Shown: one piece after another, positions 43,322-53,864 of the stretch
Position numbering within the stretch: position 1 is the first letter of the stretch
Layout: each line of letters starts with the position of its first letter
Translations under genes and position numbers: made by a program
Notes under the pieces: generated by a model
The model's database searches: none
Told to the model about the DNA's origin: nothing
Seen by the model: the letters and a program-made list of their open reading frames with translations, nothing else
From: Tubulanus polymorphus
Lineage: Eukaryota; Nemertea; Palaeonemertea; Tubulaniformes; Tubulanidae
Length of the DNA stretch: 64,000 nucleotides
Reading direction: 5' to 3'
Assembly: GCF_964204645.1 (NCBI RefSeq)
Contig: NC_134027.1
Coordinates: 26,896,485-26,960,484, forward strand

Positions 43322-44473
43322 TTATTTTTTTCTTTGTGTCAGGTTTTTTCCCACCTGTGAAATAGCAAACACCCTGCTTAGTTCATTTCGAAATTTCTGA
43401 AAGCTGATAAAATAGACAATAAAGTTAATTGCATTGTTTGATGTTTCAAGTGTCGTTGCTGTCAAGCTTAATAGTTGACGCATGGGTTGACGGGGCCATC
43501 TCAAAATTGATCGATTGTTAATGAGTATTGAAGTGACCACATTATTGGGTGTTGAAAGTATTATATACAAACACGTTATCGCCACCAGATTTTTGATGCA
43601 AGTTTTGTCTTGTTTTGAAAGAGTATTCTGTGAATTCACAGAAGAGGTTTTAGTAGGTCTCGACACTAGTTTTATTGCTATCATAACAATACATGTGATG
43701 TTTATGAAGTACGGAAGGATGTAAAGCGTAACTGTTTTGGACATCGTAATAGACATCGCAAAATTGGCATTTTCCATAGTAATTACGGGAAATAATATGC
43801 AGTTCTGCCATCGATCAATGCCATATATGTTGAACATGGCACCCTCTACACCTATGACAATGATCCATTGAAATAGAATCACAGACCGACGCCGAGGTTT
43901 GGTAAGAATTGTTGCAGCTCTCAGCGGCATCCATATAGCAAACGTCCTTTCTAGACTAAAAATACACAATGTCCAAGAAGAGAGTTTTAATGAAATATTT
44001 ACCGTTACGAGTAAAAACTTGCAAATCGATTCAGAAGACGCGTAAAAGATGTAGATATGAGAGGTGATTCCCGAAGCTAAGCTGATTTTCTCCAGCAATT
44101 TTAGTGACATTATATTCAAATATATGAGATCTGATGTAGCTAATGAGAGCAGATATTGAGCGCTAGGACCGTCTAGTTCATGGCGCAATAGAATGAGTAG
44201 AACTAACGTAGATATGTTGCCTATGCTACCGAAAATCCACACAAAATAAACGATGAAATTGAACGTGTACCAGACGCTTGATTGCCAACGCTCAGATGGC
44301 AATTCAAGTGATGTAAGATTCATAATTCCATCACAAAAAGAAAAATGTACAAATGGTGTAGGATTTCGATGTAAGTTAAACCGCACATGTGCCGGATATA
44401 TATTAATGATGTGTAGCCTTAATTGAAATACTAACTCCACGCAGACGTCGAGCAATATAAAAAATGACGTCAT
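43322..44473 (-). CDS. Rhodopsin-family (class A) peptide-type GPCR, intronless
   Basis: Single-exon frame of 383 codons. The more likely start is the internal methionine at 44321-44323 (MNLTSLELP, about 333 aa), which gives a short extracellular N-terminus with an N-glycosylation site. Seven hydrophobic segments are visible. Class A landmarks: GN in TM1 (GSIGNISTLVLLI), SLATSD in TM2, Cys in SICKF paired with Cys in WQNCIL (extracellular loop 2), SLERTFA in place of DRY, STP for the TM6 proline, and NFIVY in place of NPxxY. A basic tail follows. It resembles lophotrochozoan orphan and FMRFamide-like peptide receptors; the ligand cannot be assigned. Its 3' end lies 214 bp from the end of ASZ1. 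Confidence 0.8.
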   Translation of the reverse strand: MTSFFILLDVCVELVFQLRLHIINIYPAHVRFNLHRNPTPFVHFSFCDGIMNLTSLELPSERWQSSVWYTFNFIVYFVWIFGSIGNISTLVLLILLRHELDGPSAQYLLSLATSDLIYLNIMSLKLLEKISLASGITSHIYIFYASSESICKFLLVTVNISLKLSSWTLCIFSLERTFAIWMPLRAATILTKPRRRSVILFQWIIVIGVEGAMFNIYGIDRWQNCILFPVITMENANFAMSITMSKTVTLYILPYFINITCIVMIAIKLVSRPTKTSSVNSQNTLSKQDKTCIKNLVAITCLYIILSTPNNVVTSILINNRSILRWPRQPMRQLLSLTATTLETSNNAINFIVYFISFQKFRNELSRVFAISQVGKNLTQRKK

Positions 44474-44750
44474 CAGGCGTAGTTACTTACAATTTTGCTC
44501 ACAGTTTTAATAGCCACAAGCTTTCGGGTCGAACTTTATAGTCATATGAATATATGACGGCTCAGTGTCCCTGGACCCGTAGTTAACGTCATTCTTTTCT
44601 TATTGTCACGTTTTATCCACCCGTGTCAATTGTCATTTAGATTCTTTCAATTTCTCTTGTTGCTCAACCATTTTACCAAAATACCAAAAAAACAAGTATA
44701 AACAATGAAAATATTTATTTATGAAAATGGCAACAATTCAAAGAAGGCAG
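44474..44750. other. GPCR 5' flank and RPAP3 3' UTR
   Basis: Contains the RPAP3 poly(A) signal on the minus strand (44714-44719). Nothing else recognisable. Confidence 0.5.
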
Positions 44751-47740
44751 TTATAAACCGTAGAGCTTAGCGAGTTCTTCAATCTCATTTCGACTGTGGC
44801 TTCCAGATTTCAGATGTTCGAATAAAGCACTTATAACTGCAATAAAGAAAACATTCATTTACTCACAGATGACGATAGAAGTTTGAAGCATCGATTCGAT
44901 GAAATACGATACCTTTCTGTTCATTCGGTGACAGGAACAAAACAGTCATTGAAAATCGTTTAACATTCGATAGATATTTCAGATGCTGAAATATATCTTC
45001 ATTATCTCTGTAGAAATAAACGTAATGCATCGAGAGTGTGGTACGTAATAACAATACGACGATATCGAATCAGTGTATTCTAACTTACGGAACGTAGTAA
45101 TCTTTGAGTACGGAAAGTATCTTCAGCAGCACATTAGCGTCTAGAAACTGGCCGAACAATTTCGGGAAAGTTTTCGGATCTATTTTCTAGATGGTATGAA
45201 AATAAATGGATGACAGGTTTTGAAATATGTCTCGATGAATGATGCTGAGAGCGAAGACGGCTATTTTAACATACCTTCATATATTTATAGAATAATTCTG
45301 AATCATTGCTGACGACTTTCCAATCAGTTTGAAACTGAAATGAAGTTGTCGGAGTTTCCGGCGCTGACAATGTTTTTATCCTGTCAGTTTTTTGCGCCAC
45401 ATTTATCTCATCACCTTTCGTTTTACGATCTAGTTTTTTCTCTCGGTTTCCGGGGTCTTTATTTTTAACGGATAAAAACTTGTTTTCGAATTCAACGTTT
45501 TGTTGTTGAGTAACTTTCTGTTTCGCGTCACCGCGACTCGCCTGAGCGTCTGCTATTTTCATTCTAATTTTCTTCTCTTCTTCACTTTCACCGATTTCCT
45601 CGATTTCAATTCGAACTAACGGTTTCTATCAATAGAAAATCAATTAATCATTTCATTTCACGTGCAAAATACAGTGAGACGTGCTGAAGTAACTGTAGTT
45701 GTCAGGATCCCAATTGACTTTAACTTAGTACATGTAAATTGAATCGGAAATATAAAAATATTCCAAAATAGAGATGACTTCAGTAATGTGACCTATTATT
45801 AATATAACAGTCAATGATGACTTAACCAAGTTAACCTAATGGGACCAAGTCCACAAAAGTGTTTAACTCTTAGGAAGATTTAATTTCTTCACTTATTCGG
45901 TTTATCAATTAAAGAGTTACCGGTAATCTTGTTTGTGAAAATGGGAGTTTAGTGTTTTTAAATACCTTTGATCTTTTATCGGGATGTTTATAAATAGCTT
46001 TCACTAATCCACGAGTCCCTTCAGTAATACTTTGTCCTTGTGGTTTCGGATTTAAAATCTACAATATTCACGAATATAACTTTAGAAACATAAGAAATAG
46101 TCACTAACTGGTACGATTGCGTGTGATACACTCACAATTCACGTAACGTTTTTTGTACATACTTTATGAAGTTTAACAGTAAACTCTGATTGTACCTTAT
46201 CAATTTTATCTAATTCTGCTTTTGCTTGTTTATTATTCGGTTCTAGTTCGAGCACCGTTTCGAAATCACTCTTGGCCAATTCGTATTTAGATAATGACAT
46301 CCTAGAGTGCGCTCGTCTCGAGTAGGCCTTCACGTAGGTCGGGTCTAACATTACAGCCTCCGTGCAATCTAACTCTGCAGCTGCAAACCTATAACATCAA
46401 TATCAGTCATATTTGAAATAAGTTTAAATAATTTTTTTTAAAGTTAGATTTCAAACTTGAAATACACATTTAGAGCAAAAGCCCCAGTAAGTTTTTCTAA
46501 ATATGTATATTCTCAACATTTTAAATTTTACTTCTAAATTGGTCAAATTTATTCCATTTTTTCAAAAAACAGTATTTTCTAAGTTCTACGTACTTTTCTT
46601 GTTTAATCAAAGCCATGGCTCGATTTGCTGGTAGAATCGCATTCGTCGGATCACACTGCATTCCTTTAGTGTAACAATCGATAGCTTCATCAAAACAACC
46701 TTCTTTAAACAGCTGATTCCCCTACAATAATTATCAATACGACTGTGTAACAAACATCATCCTCTCTCTCCACAGACCCAGAGTTTGAGCCATGATTTCT
46801 ATGATATATTGAGATTTAGAAGTGCTGATATCAGATGACAGAATCACGGTAGGCCTGAATGAATTCCATCCTTGAAAACGGTCATTGATATAATAGTAAA
46901 ATGACATACCCTGTCTTTTTGTAAAGTTGCTTGTTGTTTTATTCTCTCCATCTCCCATTCTTCATCGGTTTCATATTCCGAGGATTCCGCGTTCTCTTTC
47001 TGTTCATCGATGTCGTTCAATGCTTTATCCTATCGATTATCGATATATCAATAAACTATATCAGACAATTCGATCGTTTAGGTCCAGTTTATATCGATAC
47101 ATACCACATCAAATTTATCCCACGCCCTGAAGTCGAATCCACTGATTTTATCATTTTTCTTCGGATTTTCTTGTTTCTTTTTCTTCTTTTTTCTGACTTT
47201 CTTCTTTTGATCGAGGCTGTTTCGCACCGGAGGTAACTGAATTGTAAGACAACTCATTGAATTAAACAATCTACAAAATCTTAGGAACCATATTTGTCAA
47301 GGGGTTAGGGAACTTTCATAGTGAAATCAATGAAATTACGACATTAGGCTAAAAAAAATTGATACCTTGTTTCTCCGCTCTGCTGAGCTTAAATGTTGAC
47401 CCGGCCGGCCGCCTATCTACCCTATACATTACCTTTTTTTAAATCGTGATCAATTTCACCATAACAGACCCGGCCGCTATAGAAATGAACTGTTGTTTAT
47501 AAATTTTATCATATTTTACAAAAATGACCCGGCCGCTGCGGAGAAACAAGGTATCATTTTTGTTTAGCCTTATCTCACTTTTTCTGTAACGTCGGCAGCA
47601 GTTGTATTTTTCTTTAAAGCTTCATCTTTTTTCTGTATGTCATTTTGCCAGCTGTCCAAGTCTTTCAGAAAATCACCCAATTCTGCTTGATTTTGCCGCA
47701 GATTCTTCTGCAGTTCAATCATTTTGTCGGCTCCAGACAT
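44751..47740 (-). CDS. RPAP3: RNA polymerase II-associated protein 3
   Basis: Ten coding exons: 47579-47740, 47105-47236, 46910-47029, 46594-46721, 46196-46388, 45966-46058, 45275-45625, 45089-45186, 44913-45007, 44751-44836 (1,458 nt, 485 aa; human 665). RPAP3 is the HSP90-binding subunit of the R2TP/PAQosome chaperone that assembles RNA polymerase II, snoRNPs and PIKK complexes. Order: coiled N-terminus (MSGADKMIELQKNLRQNQAE), basic KKKKKK stretch, conserved GFDFRAWDKFDV, one TPR domain (residues ~135-250; GNQLFKEGCFDEAIDCYTKG...LPANRAMALIK...AYSRRAHSRMSLSKYELAK), a linker, and the RPAP3_C helical domain (FQTDWKVVSNDSELFYKYMK to the C-terminal LAKLYGL). Human RPAP3 has two TPR domains; only one is seen here. 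The ATG follows an acceptor by four bases, so a 5' non-coding exon is expected. A MITE abuts the first coding donor. Confidence 0.93.
47347..47569. mobile_element. Harbinger-like MITE at an RPAP3 splice donor
   Basis: Inverted ends of about 30 bp (GGCTAAAAAAAATTGATACC... and ...GGTATCATTTTTGTTTAGCC) with a TTA duplication at 47344-47346 and 47570-47572. TTA duplication with GGC ends fits PIF/Harbinger. The interior has repeated GACCCGGCCG motifs. Confidence 0.75.
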
Positions 47741-48387
47741 CGTCCTGAAAAAAAAGAAACGCAATATGACAACCACGATACAATTATGAATCCAATTTGA
47801 AATGACATACAAGCATGTAAAACTTACCTAACTAGCCTAATATCTATTTATTTCTTGAAAACTTCTTTGCGACATACGGCCCTAAAAATTTATAAATTTC
47901 TTGACTGACGCTGTAATGAATTTCAGTTAATGATTAACCCTATACAACAAAGGTTTACTTCCAATTCAATTTGATTATATTGCCAATATTTGGCGGTTTG
48001 CGGGCCGGCAGCCACCGAACAACAAGACACTGCATTAAGTATACGTTTGTATCCAGTACACTTATCATGCTATTGCTCTCTCAGTTTTTGCGTGTTGAGA
48101 TTAGATTGAGAGGGACACAATCATTTTCAATGGATTATGCCACGCCAGCATTTTGTTTCAATTTGGGCCGCAAGAGAACGTTAACACCAAAGCAATATCT
48201 ATGAAAGACACTGGATTATTTCAGTACTCCTTAATGATGAACTCTTGAATCCTGATACTGGAGGTTTAAATAACTTCAGAATCAATGGCAGGAAACATTA
48301 AAGTGTTGTAAAACCACAGATTTATTCCATCCACAACATAAAATACATTATAATAAATACATATAAATAATATCATCACTTCATTGT
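47741..48387. other. RPAP3 upstream region
   Basis: Holds the poly(Y) tract and acceptor just before the RPAP3 start codon, and presumably its 5' non-coding exon and promoter (about 47.85-48.2 kb, not resolved). The DeSI-PUL poly(A) signal is at 48321-48326 (minus). Confidence 0.4.
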
Positions 48388-50794
48388 TCAATGCTGATTT
48401 GTTGTTAGCTTTTTATTCAGTTCTGCGCAAAGTTTCTCAATCTCTGGATCAGTGGTTGATTTTACAACTATAGGCCTTGATTCACGAGTTGCATCACTAC
48501 CAGACTTCAACTGAAAACAATTGAAACAGACTGACTGTATGACTGGCTGACTGGTTGATTGATTGACTGGTTGATTGATTGACTGACTGACTGACTGACT
48601 GGTTAATTGACTGACTGACTGGTTGATTGACTGACTGGCTGAATGACTGAATGACTTACCTTCTGATCTGGTAAAGTGTTCAATGCCACTAGACAAAGTT
48701 TAACTATAAACAGACAAAAAATATTATCAGTCATGAGATAATATTAGAGATCAGAATAAAATTCATTTGAAATAATTAAGTACCTGCGAACGAGTCTGAT
48801 AATTTAGGAGCTGCTTCAAGTAAACATTTCACTAAACCAGAAGTGAAATCACAAGCATCTTCAGGTATCTAGAATATGAATGTTATCCAATGATTGAAGA
48901 GAAAGTTGAACAGGTCAGAGATAGTGATAAATGAATAATATACGAACAGAATGTTTGATAATATTCACTGCTGCTGCTGCTCCAAACAACTGTTCATCAT
49001 CTGTTCCTTTTAAACACACCGATATTGTAGACAAGGTCACTTTCTGACACGACATTTTGAGACTGGGTGTTAAACTCCATTGAGAACCATCTAACATCCA
49101 ACTACAACAAATTGGACTGGCGCTACAGTTCAATAACTGAAATCATACAAATTGATCAAGTATCACGCATAACCGAGATTTCAATTGTTTTTAATCCAAA
49201 AGATATCTTTATTCTTACCAATTTAGCGAGTCCGGTTTTGATTTCTGCGGTAGATAAAGCGATTGTACCGATCATTTTCATCACAGTTCTATCGGGATCA
49301 GTAATAATAAACGCTTGCATCATATCATCGAGAACACTCTGATGAGCCGTACTCAGCAGAAATGATAAACATCGGCCTCCGTTTTCAACTGTCTCTAATT
49401 CTTGCTTACGTATGAGAAGTTTGCCTGAAACAGAAATAATCATTAATGACGAACCTACTGTGGCAATTGAGGATTTTCAGAAACAAATCAAAACTCACCA
49501 ATGGTTTTTAAATGATCAATACTCATTATATTGGATCCTGGATGGGTGAGACAATGATAGGAACTTTCAACTAAACCAAATTCCTGAATGCTGAGTTTCT
49601 CGACTAAAGTGGATTTTACTGATGAAAATTCTGCTTCTAACTGGAATGAGTTATTTTAAAAAAAAAGTTGAATTGACTTCTGAATAAAGAAGAATTAAGT
49701 TCCACTACATATTCTTAAGAAACAGGATTAGAATTTACTTACATTACTCTGTTTGAAGACTTTAAATCCAGATACATCAGTGAGTCTTCCATCATTGACA
49801 CTGTGGGTTACAGCAGCTGTGGCAGCTGTTGCTGACTGAGAGTTTGATACTGCACCAGTTTCAGGCTGATTCAAATCGGGAAACATCTGATTTCCACCTT
49901 CAGGTGTCACACTCATAGCATCAATCATCGGCCTCAACATGGCACCAAATGAACTGAAAGGGAGAGAGAGAGATCGAGTGCACACTAGACTAGACTGATC
50001 TGTTTTCCTTCATTTTTTCATATTATGAACATCCGACACTTTGAGAGAACATATTTTTGTAATAAGTTTTTTTGTCACTCGATGTTTCACTATGTTCTGT
50101 AGATATCTTTTAATAAGGAATAGGAACTTACGTATTGAGTACCTCTTGCGGTAGACTTGTGATATATGAAGGGATATCGTTACCAGTGAGAAACTTAGCA
50201 ATTTCTGAACTGAATGTGTTACAATTATGATCGAAAAGGTGGTATTTTTCTGGTCTAGAATTAAAGAAAATAAATCCTATTTCATTTTAAAACCCTGAAT
50301 GTGACGAATATAAAAACTGTCAAGGGTTTAGGTTTACCTAAACGTTGAATGAGCCAACTCCGATAAATAATGTATGAATATATCTTTAGGAATTTCAGTT
50401 GGTCCTAGTTCAACGACATTGTCTGGTTGACCCATGATTGTTCCTCCCTGCAAAAAATAACTAATGGAATATAGGCTTACATGAGGTTTTAATCTAAATA
50501 TGCTTCAAATGATTCATTTCATTACTGGACGACAATTTTCAATTCCTCCGCCTCCAAAGAAGTATTCCTGTCCATACACAACTATCCCTGTATGCCAGAT
50601 ACCATCTAACTGTTTACCTGCAATTAAATCAAGACACAAACTACCTGAGTACATCACTCAGAAATCAATTGAATCTACAATTTCAATATACAGAAATGAT
50701 AATTGTGTTACTCACCTAATAAGGAAAGTGACATGGCTCTTGCCATCCCACGTGAAATATCATAAATATAAACTTTCACCACCGACGAACTCAT
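48388..50794 (-). CDS. DeSI-1-type PPPDE isopeptidase fused to a PUL domain
   Basis: Eleven exons: 50716-50794, 50526-50617, 50338-50447, 50132-50254, 49743-49953, 49499-49640, 49219-49424, 48948-49136, 48784-48868, 48660-48703, 48388-48510 (1,404 nt, 467 aa). The first ~150 residues match desumoylating isopeptidase 1: catalytic His near 35 ([20 protein letters not shown]) and Cys near 105 ([20 protein letters not shown]), followed by [15 protein letters not shown] and [12 protein letters not shown]. After a Ser/Ala/Thr-rich linker comes an alpha-helical region (residues ~205-467) that looks like an ARM-type PUL domain, the Cdc48/p97-binding module of PLAA and Ufd3. Human DESI1 is 168 aa and lacks this. 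The PPPDE call is firm; PUL is from pattern and needs a profile search. Confidence 0.85.
48530..48655. repeat. GACT tetranucleotide repeat
   Basis: Imperfect tandem GACTG/GATTG tetranucleotide array in the last intron of the DeSI-PUL gene, ending right at the 5' splice site of exon 10. Confidence 0.9.
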
Positions 50795-51802
50795 TTTTGC
50801 TGATTCGTGTTAATAAGTCACACTGTGACACAGCAGACAAATTCAATTCAATCGATTTACGTACGAGACGACCTGTCACTCGGTCATCAAAACAAAGATT
50901 ACGGGTATTTTCAGAGTAAGACAACCCGAAAGAGAGGAGACGCTGATCTATGTTCTAGAAAATCTAAATCAAGGAGGTTAAAAACTCGTCGTTTTGTTTG
51001 AGAGAACTGTCAAACTCGAATTTTCAAATTTTTGCTGGGGGCTGCCATATTGGATCGACACTACAAGACGTATACGGCATAATTGTATGAGATCGACACT
51101 ACAAGACGTATACGGCATAGTTGGTTCACGGAACCGGCGGCCGGGCGGACGGGGTGAAGACCCGCCAGATCGGCGCGGCAATCAAATACCCATCAAACCA
51201 TTATTTACGTGTTTAACATTTGCCTTTCTTGCTCGTAGTTTTCGTCAATTCTTGGGCCTAATCCGGGCGTCTCCTGTTGCCGATCCTCGGTCCCACCGGC
51301 CACAGAAGATTTGGTGCCAAAATGCCGGGCGGCGCCGCACCACATAGACTGGGCGTTCTTTGCTGGTTCACTGCACTAATGAATGGTCCTTGACAAGATA
51401 TAAAAACTACGGTAAATCTTGAGGGTTTCGAGGGAACCATGAAATCCATTTGACAGCCGCGGCGCTCGCCTGATCCAGAGGGTCGTGACGAATGCACGTA
51501 CAATCCAAGACCGGCCGCGTAAACACGATACTTCAAAGAACTAGCCGTGCGTTTATTTAAACGTACAAATAAAAATACAATTACATGCACTATTGAGTTG
51601 AAGAGTGTACAAACAAATATAGTAATATATCATTCAGTTTTATACTATACACAACAATCGCTACAATTATCGAAACTGTTCTAGCGTTACAATGAAGCCT
51701 GAATACATTTCATTTTCTTCATAACATAGATAAATATTTATACAAACAATCACAAAACTGAAATTGATTCTCATTTTATTCTATCGTTTCTAAATCTTTG
51801 AA
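50795..51802. other. DeSI-PUL promoter side and ankyrin-gene 3' flank
   Basis: A 38-bp unit (GATCGACACTACAAGACGTA...) occurs twice in tandem at 51053 and 51091. A GC- and CpG-rich stretch follows (about 51,125-51,350), unlike its surroundings, with no supported gene. A minus-strand AATAAA for the ankyrin gene may be near 51,551. Confidence 0.4.
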
Positions 51803-53065
51803 TTAATTCATTTCTTTGATCGGTGGTAGTTCATCTGTGGATTCTTTCTGCGCTGTACGACTAGCGATACGTCTACCAGCCGCGCCGGTCAGGACATCGT
51901 CCGCTTTCTTACCCGAACTATTCAACGATTCAGAACTCGAATTAAGACTATCTGATAGGTTACTGATGACTGATCCTTTACGAGTGAGTCTGTGCTGAGC
52001 GGCAGACCGTTTCTGCCCATGAGTAGATTGTTCTTTCGATGAATTATTCAAGAGCCCACGTCGATGCGCGAGAGCCCGTTTTGCACCGCTGATAGTAGCG
52101 AACGAATCACTGTTCCCGTATTCAGATACCGGTCCACCTGATAGAGAGTGCAGGGATTGTGTTTTAGCGAGAACATGTTCAGGAATCTGTCTCCACGAAT
52201 TACTGCATTGAACCTCGTATTGTTTATATAGATGTCTGAAATCATTTCTCCATCCTGTCAGAATAACATCGTTTTGATTTAGTTCATGATTTAGTGAATT
52301 ATTTCCATTCAATCTCTCCTCGACGAAACAGTCAATCGGACGCAGATTAAACATGTATTCCGGGTCGTTCCGTAGATCGTTAGGGAGCGCACATTTGATC
52401 GTCTGCCCCCCTCGTTCGTGACGAATCGATGCTGAACTGATATTTCGTACAGCAGTGCCGTTGCTAGATCTGCGACCATTTCGTTTCGCCGATTGCGAAC
52501 GCAGTCGTCCTTCTACCAGCGACAGAGGCTGCTCTCCCTCTCCACCGTCCTCATCAACACCGGCATTTTTCAGAATTTTAACGCAGTCCATTTGCCCGAT
52601 CCTCAACCCGTGGGATAAAGGCGTTACTCCCTGTTTATTCGCACGATTCAGATCGATGTTATATTTTGTAAATGTTTTAATCAACTCTTTCAAAATGGAA
52701 ACATTTCCAGTATCGACGGCGTAGAATATGGCGGTATTTCCGACTCGATCTCCCTGATTCAAATCATAATCCACCGCTGATAAATAGAGTTTAACTAGCG
52801 ACAACTTTTCCCAAATACACGCGTAATGCAAGGCGTTTAGTCCTAAACGATCGCGATGTCCAACTCGGGCACCTTTTTCTAACAGGGTTTGCGCGATACC
52901 CTGACTGGACGGGGTGTGATGAACCAGAGTGCACAGCATCAACGGTGTTCGACCGTTTACATCGCGTTCATTTATATCCGAACCGAATTCGATTAAATAT
53001 CGAACTTGACCGAAAAATCCTCGCGAAATCGCGGCGCACAAACTTAAATCTATCTTTCTCTCCAT
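51803..53065 (-). CDS. Intronless ankyrin-repeat protein
   Basis: Single-exon frame of 420 aa. Five ankyrin repeats occupy residues ~5-172 (for example NGRTPLMLCTLVHH, GLNALHYACIWEKLSLVKLY, GNTAIFYAVDTGNVSILKEL, GVTPLSHGLRIGQMDCVKIL), followed by a basic/Ser-rich linker, a short conserved-looking segment (PNDLRNDPEYMFNLRPIDCF, WRNDFRHLYKQYEVQCSNSW), and a Ser-rich disordered tail ending DELPPIKEMN. Intronless architecture with N-terminal repeats recalls the ANKRD34/ANKRD63 type, but I do not recognise a clear ortholog. Coding likelihood is high given length and repeat structure. Confidence 0.85.
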   Translation of the reverse strand: MERKIDLSLCAAISRGFFGQVRYLIEFGSDINERDVNGRTPLMLCTLVHHTPSSQGIAQTLLEKGARVGHRDRLGLNALHYACIWEKLSLVKLYLSAVDYDLNQGDRVGNTAIFYAVDTGNVSILKELIKTFTKYNIDLNRANKQGVTPLSHGLRIGQMDCVKILKNAGVDEDGGEGEQPLSLVEGRLRSQSAKRNGRRSSNGTAVRNISSASIRHERGGQTIKCALPNDLRNDPEYMFNLRPIDCFVEERLNGNNSLNHELNQNDVILTGWRNDFRHLYKQYEVQCSNSWRQIPEHVLAKTQSLHSLSGGPVSEYGNSDSFATISGAKRALAHRRGLLNNSSKEQSTHGQKRSAAQHRLTRKGSVISNLSDSLNSSSESLNSSGKKADDVLTGAAGRRIASRTAQKESTDELPPIKEMN

Positions 53066-53864
53066 CGCCCGCGAGTTATAGACTCAGTTCTAGTTCCTAA
53101 CGAGGAAGTTCAACATATACCGCTACTAATAATAACGCGTTAAGGGTTTGAATACGGAAAGTGCAAATCTTCTTCGTGTCACCGCGATTTACAGCTCTAA
53201 CCATAAAACACTAAAACTTATTCATAATCAAACAAATGACGCTCTTTACAGAACCGCGTTTATACAATATACCGACATACATTATAACGATACAAACCCC
53301 GGTAACATTAATAACACTACAATATCGAAACTCATAAAAGATTCAGTAGTGTAATGAGCTAATCCGAACCGCCAGCTCGATACCGAATCGGAACCAATTC
53401 CCACAGCGGTTTCTGTTGATCATAACATAACAGAAATAAAACCTCGTATTTTGTTTTACGTGCTCGTGTTGAATTAGTTCTCTCTTAGATTTCTCGTATG
53501 AAAACTGGCGCCATTGTCTCGCGTATGTTATATATATTTTATTTGCATAAATGATCACGTTCTGTTTAATGCTTCGTCGAGAAAGTTCTTTCATATATGA
53601 ACGGCAAAAATGAAATTGAATGCTTTATGTTAAAACGGTGCAAACTGGTGCCGGCTGTGAATAGAATGAAAACAAAGTCGATGATATCTGAAAACCACCT
53701 GTCTTACTCCAACAGTTCGGGTTATTGAAAAACTGTCGTGAACTAATGATGACTCGTTCCAAAAATAAATAGACTTTAGGTTTTGTTCTATTTTTTTCTG
53801 AAGTTTATTGAAATTTACACACACACAAAAAAAACGAGTAATTCAGGAAGGAAATGTTTGACAA
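53066..53864. other. Intergenic between ankyrin gene and TIMP-like gene
   Basis: No supported gene; the minus-strand AATAAA at 53804-53809 probably ends the TIMP-like transcript. Confidence 0.5.

Noticed and set aside
46931-47236. 101-codon plus-strand hydrophobic frame
   Set aside because: It lies antisense to RPAP3 exons 2-3; the hydrophobicity comes from the complement of lysine/glutamate codons.
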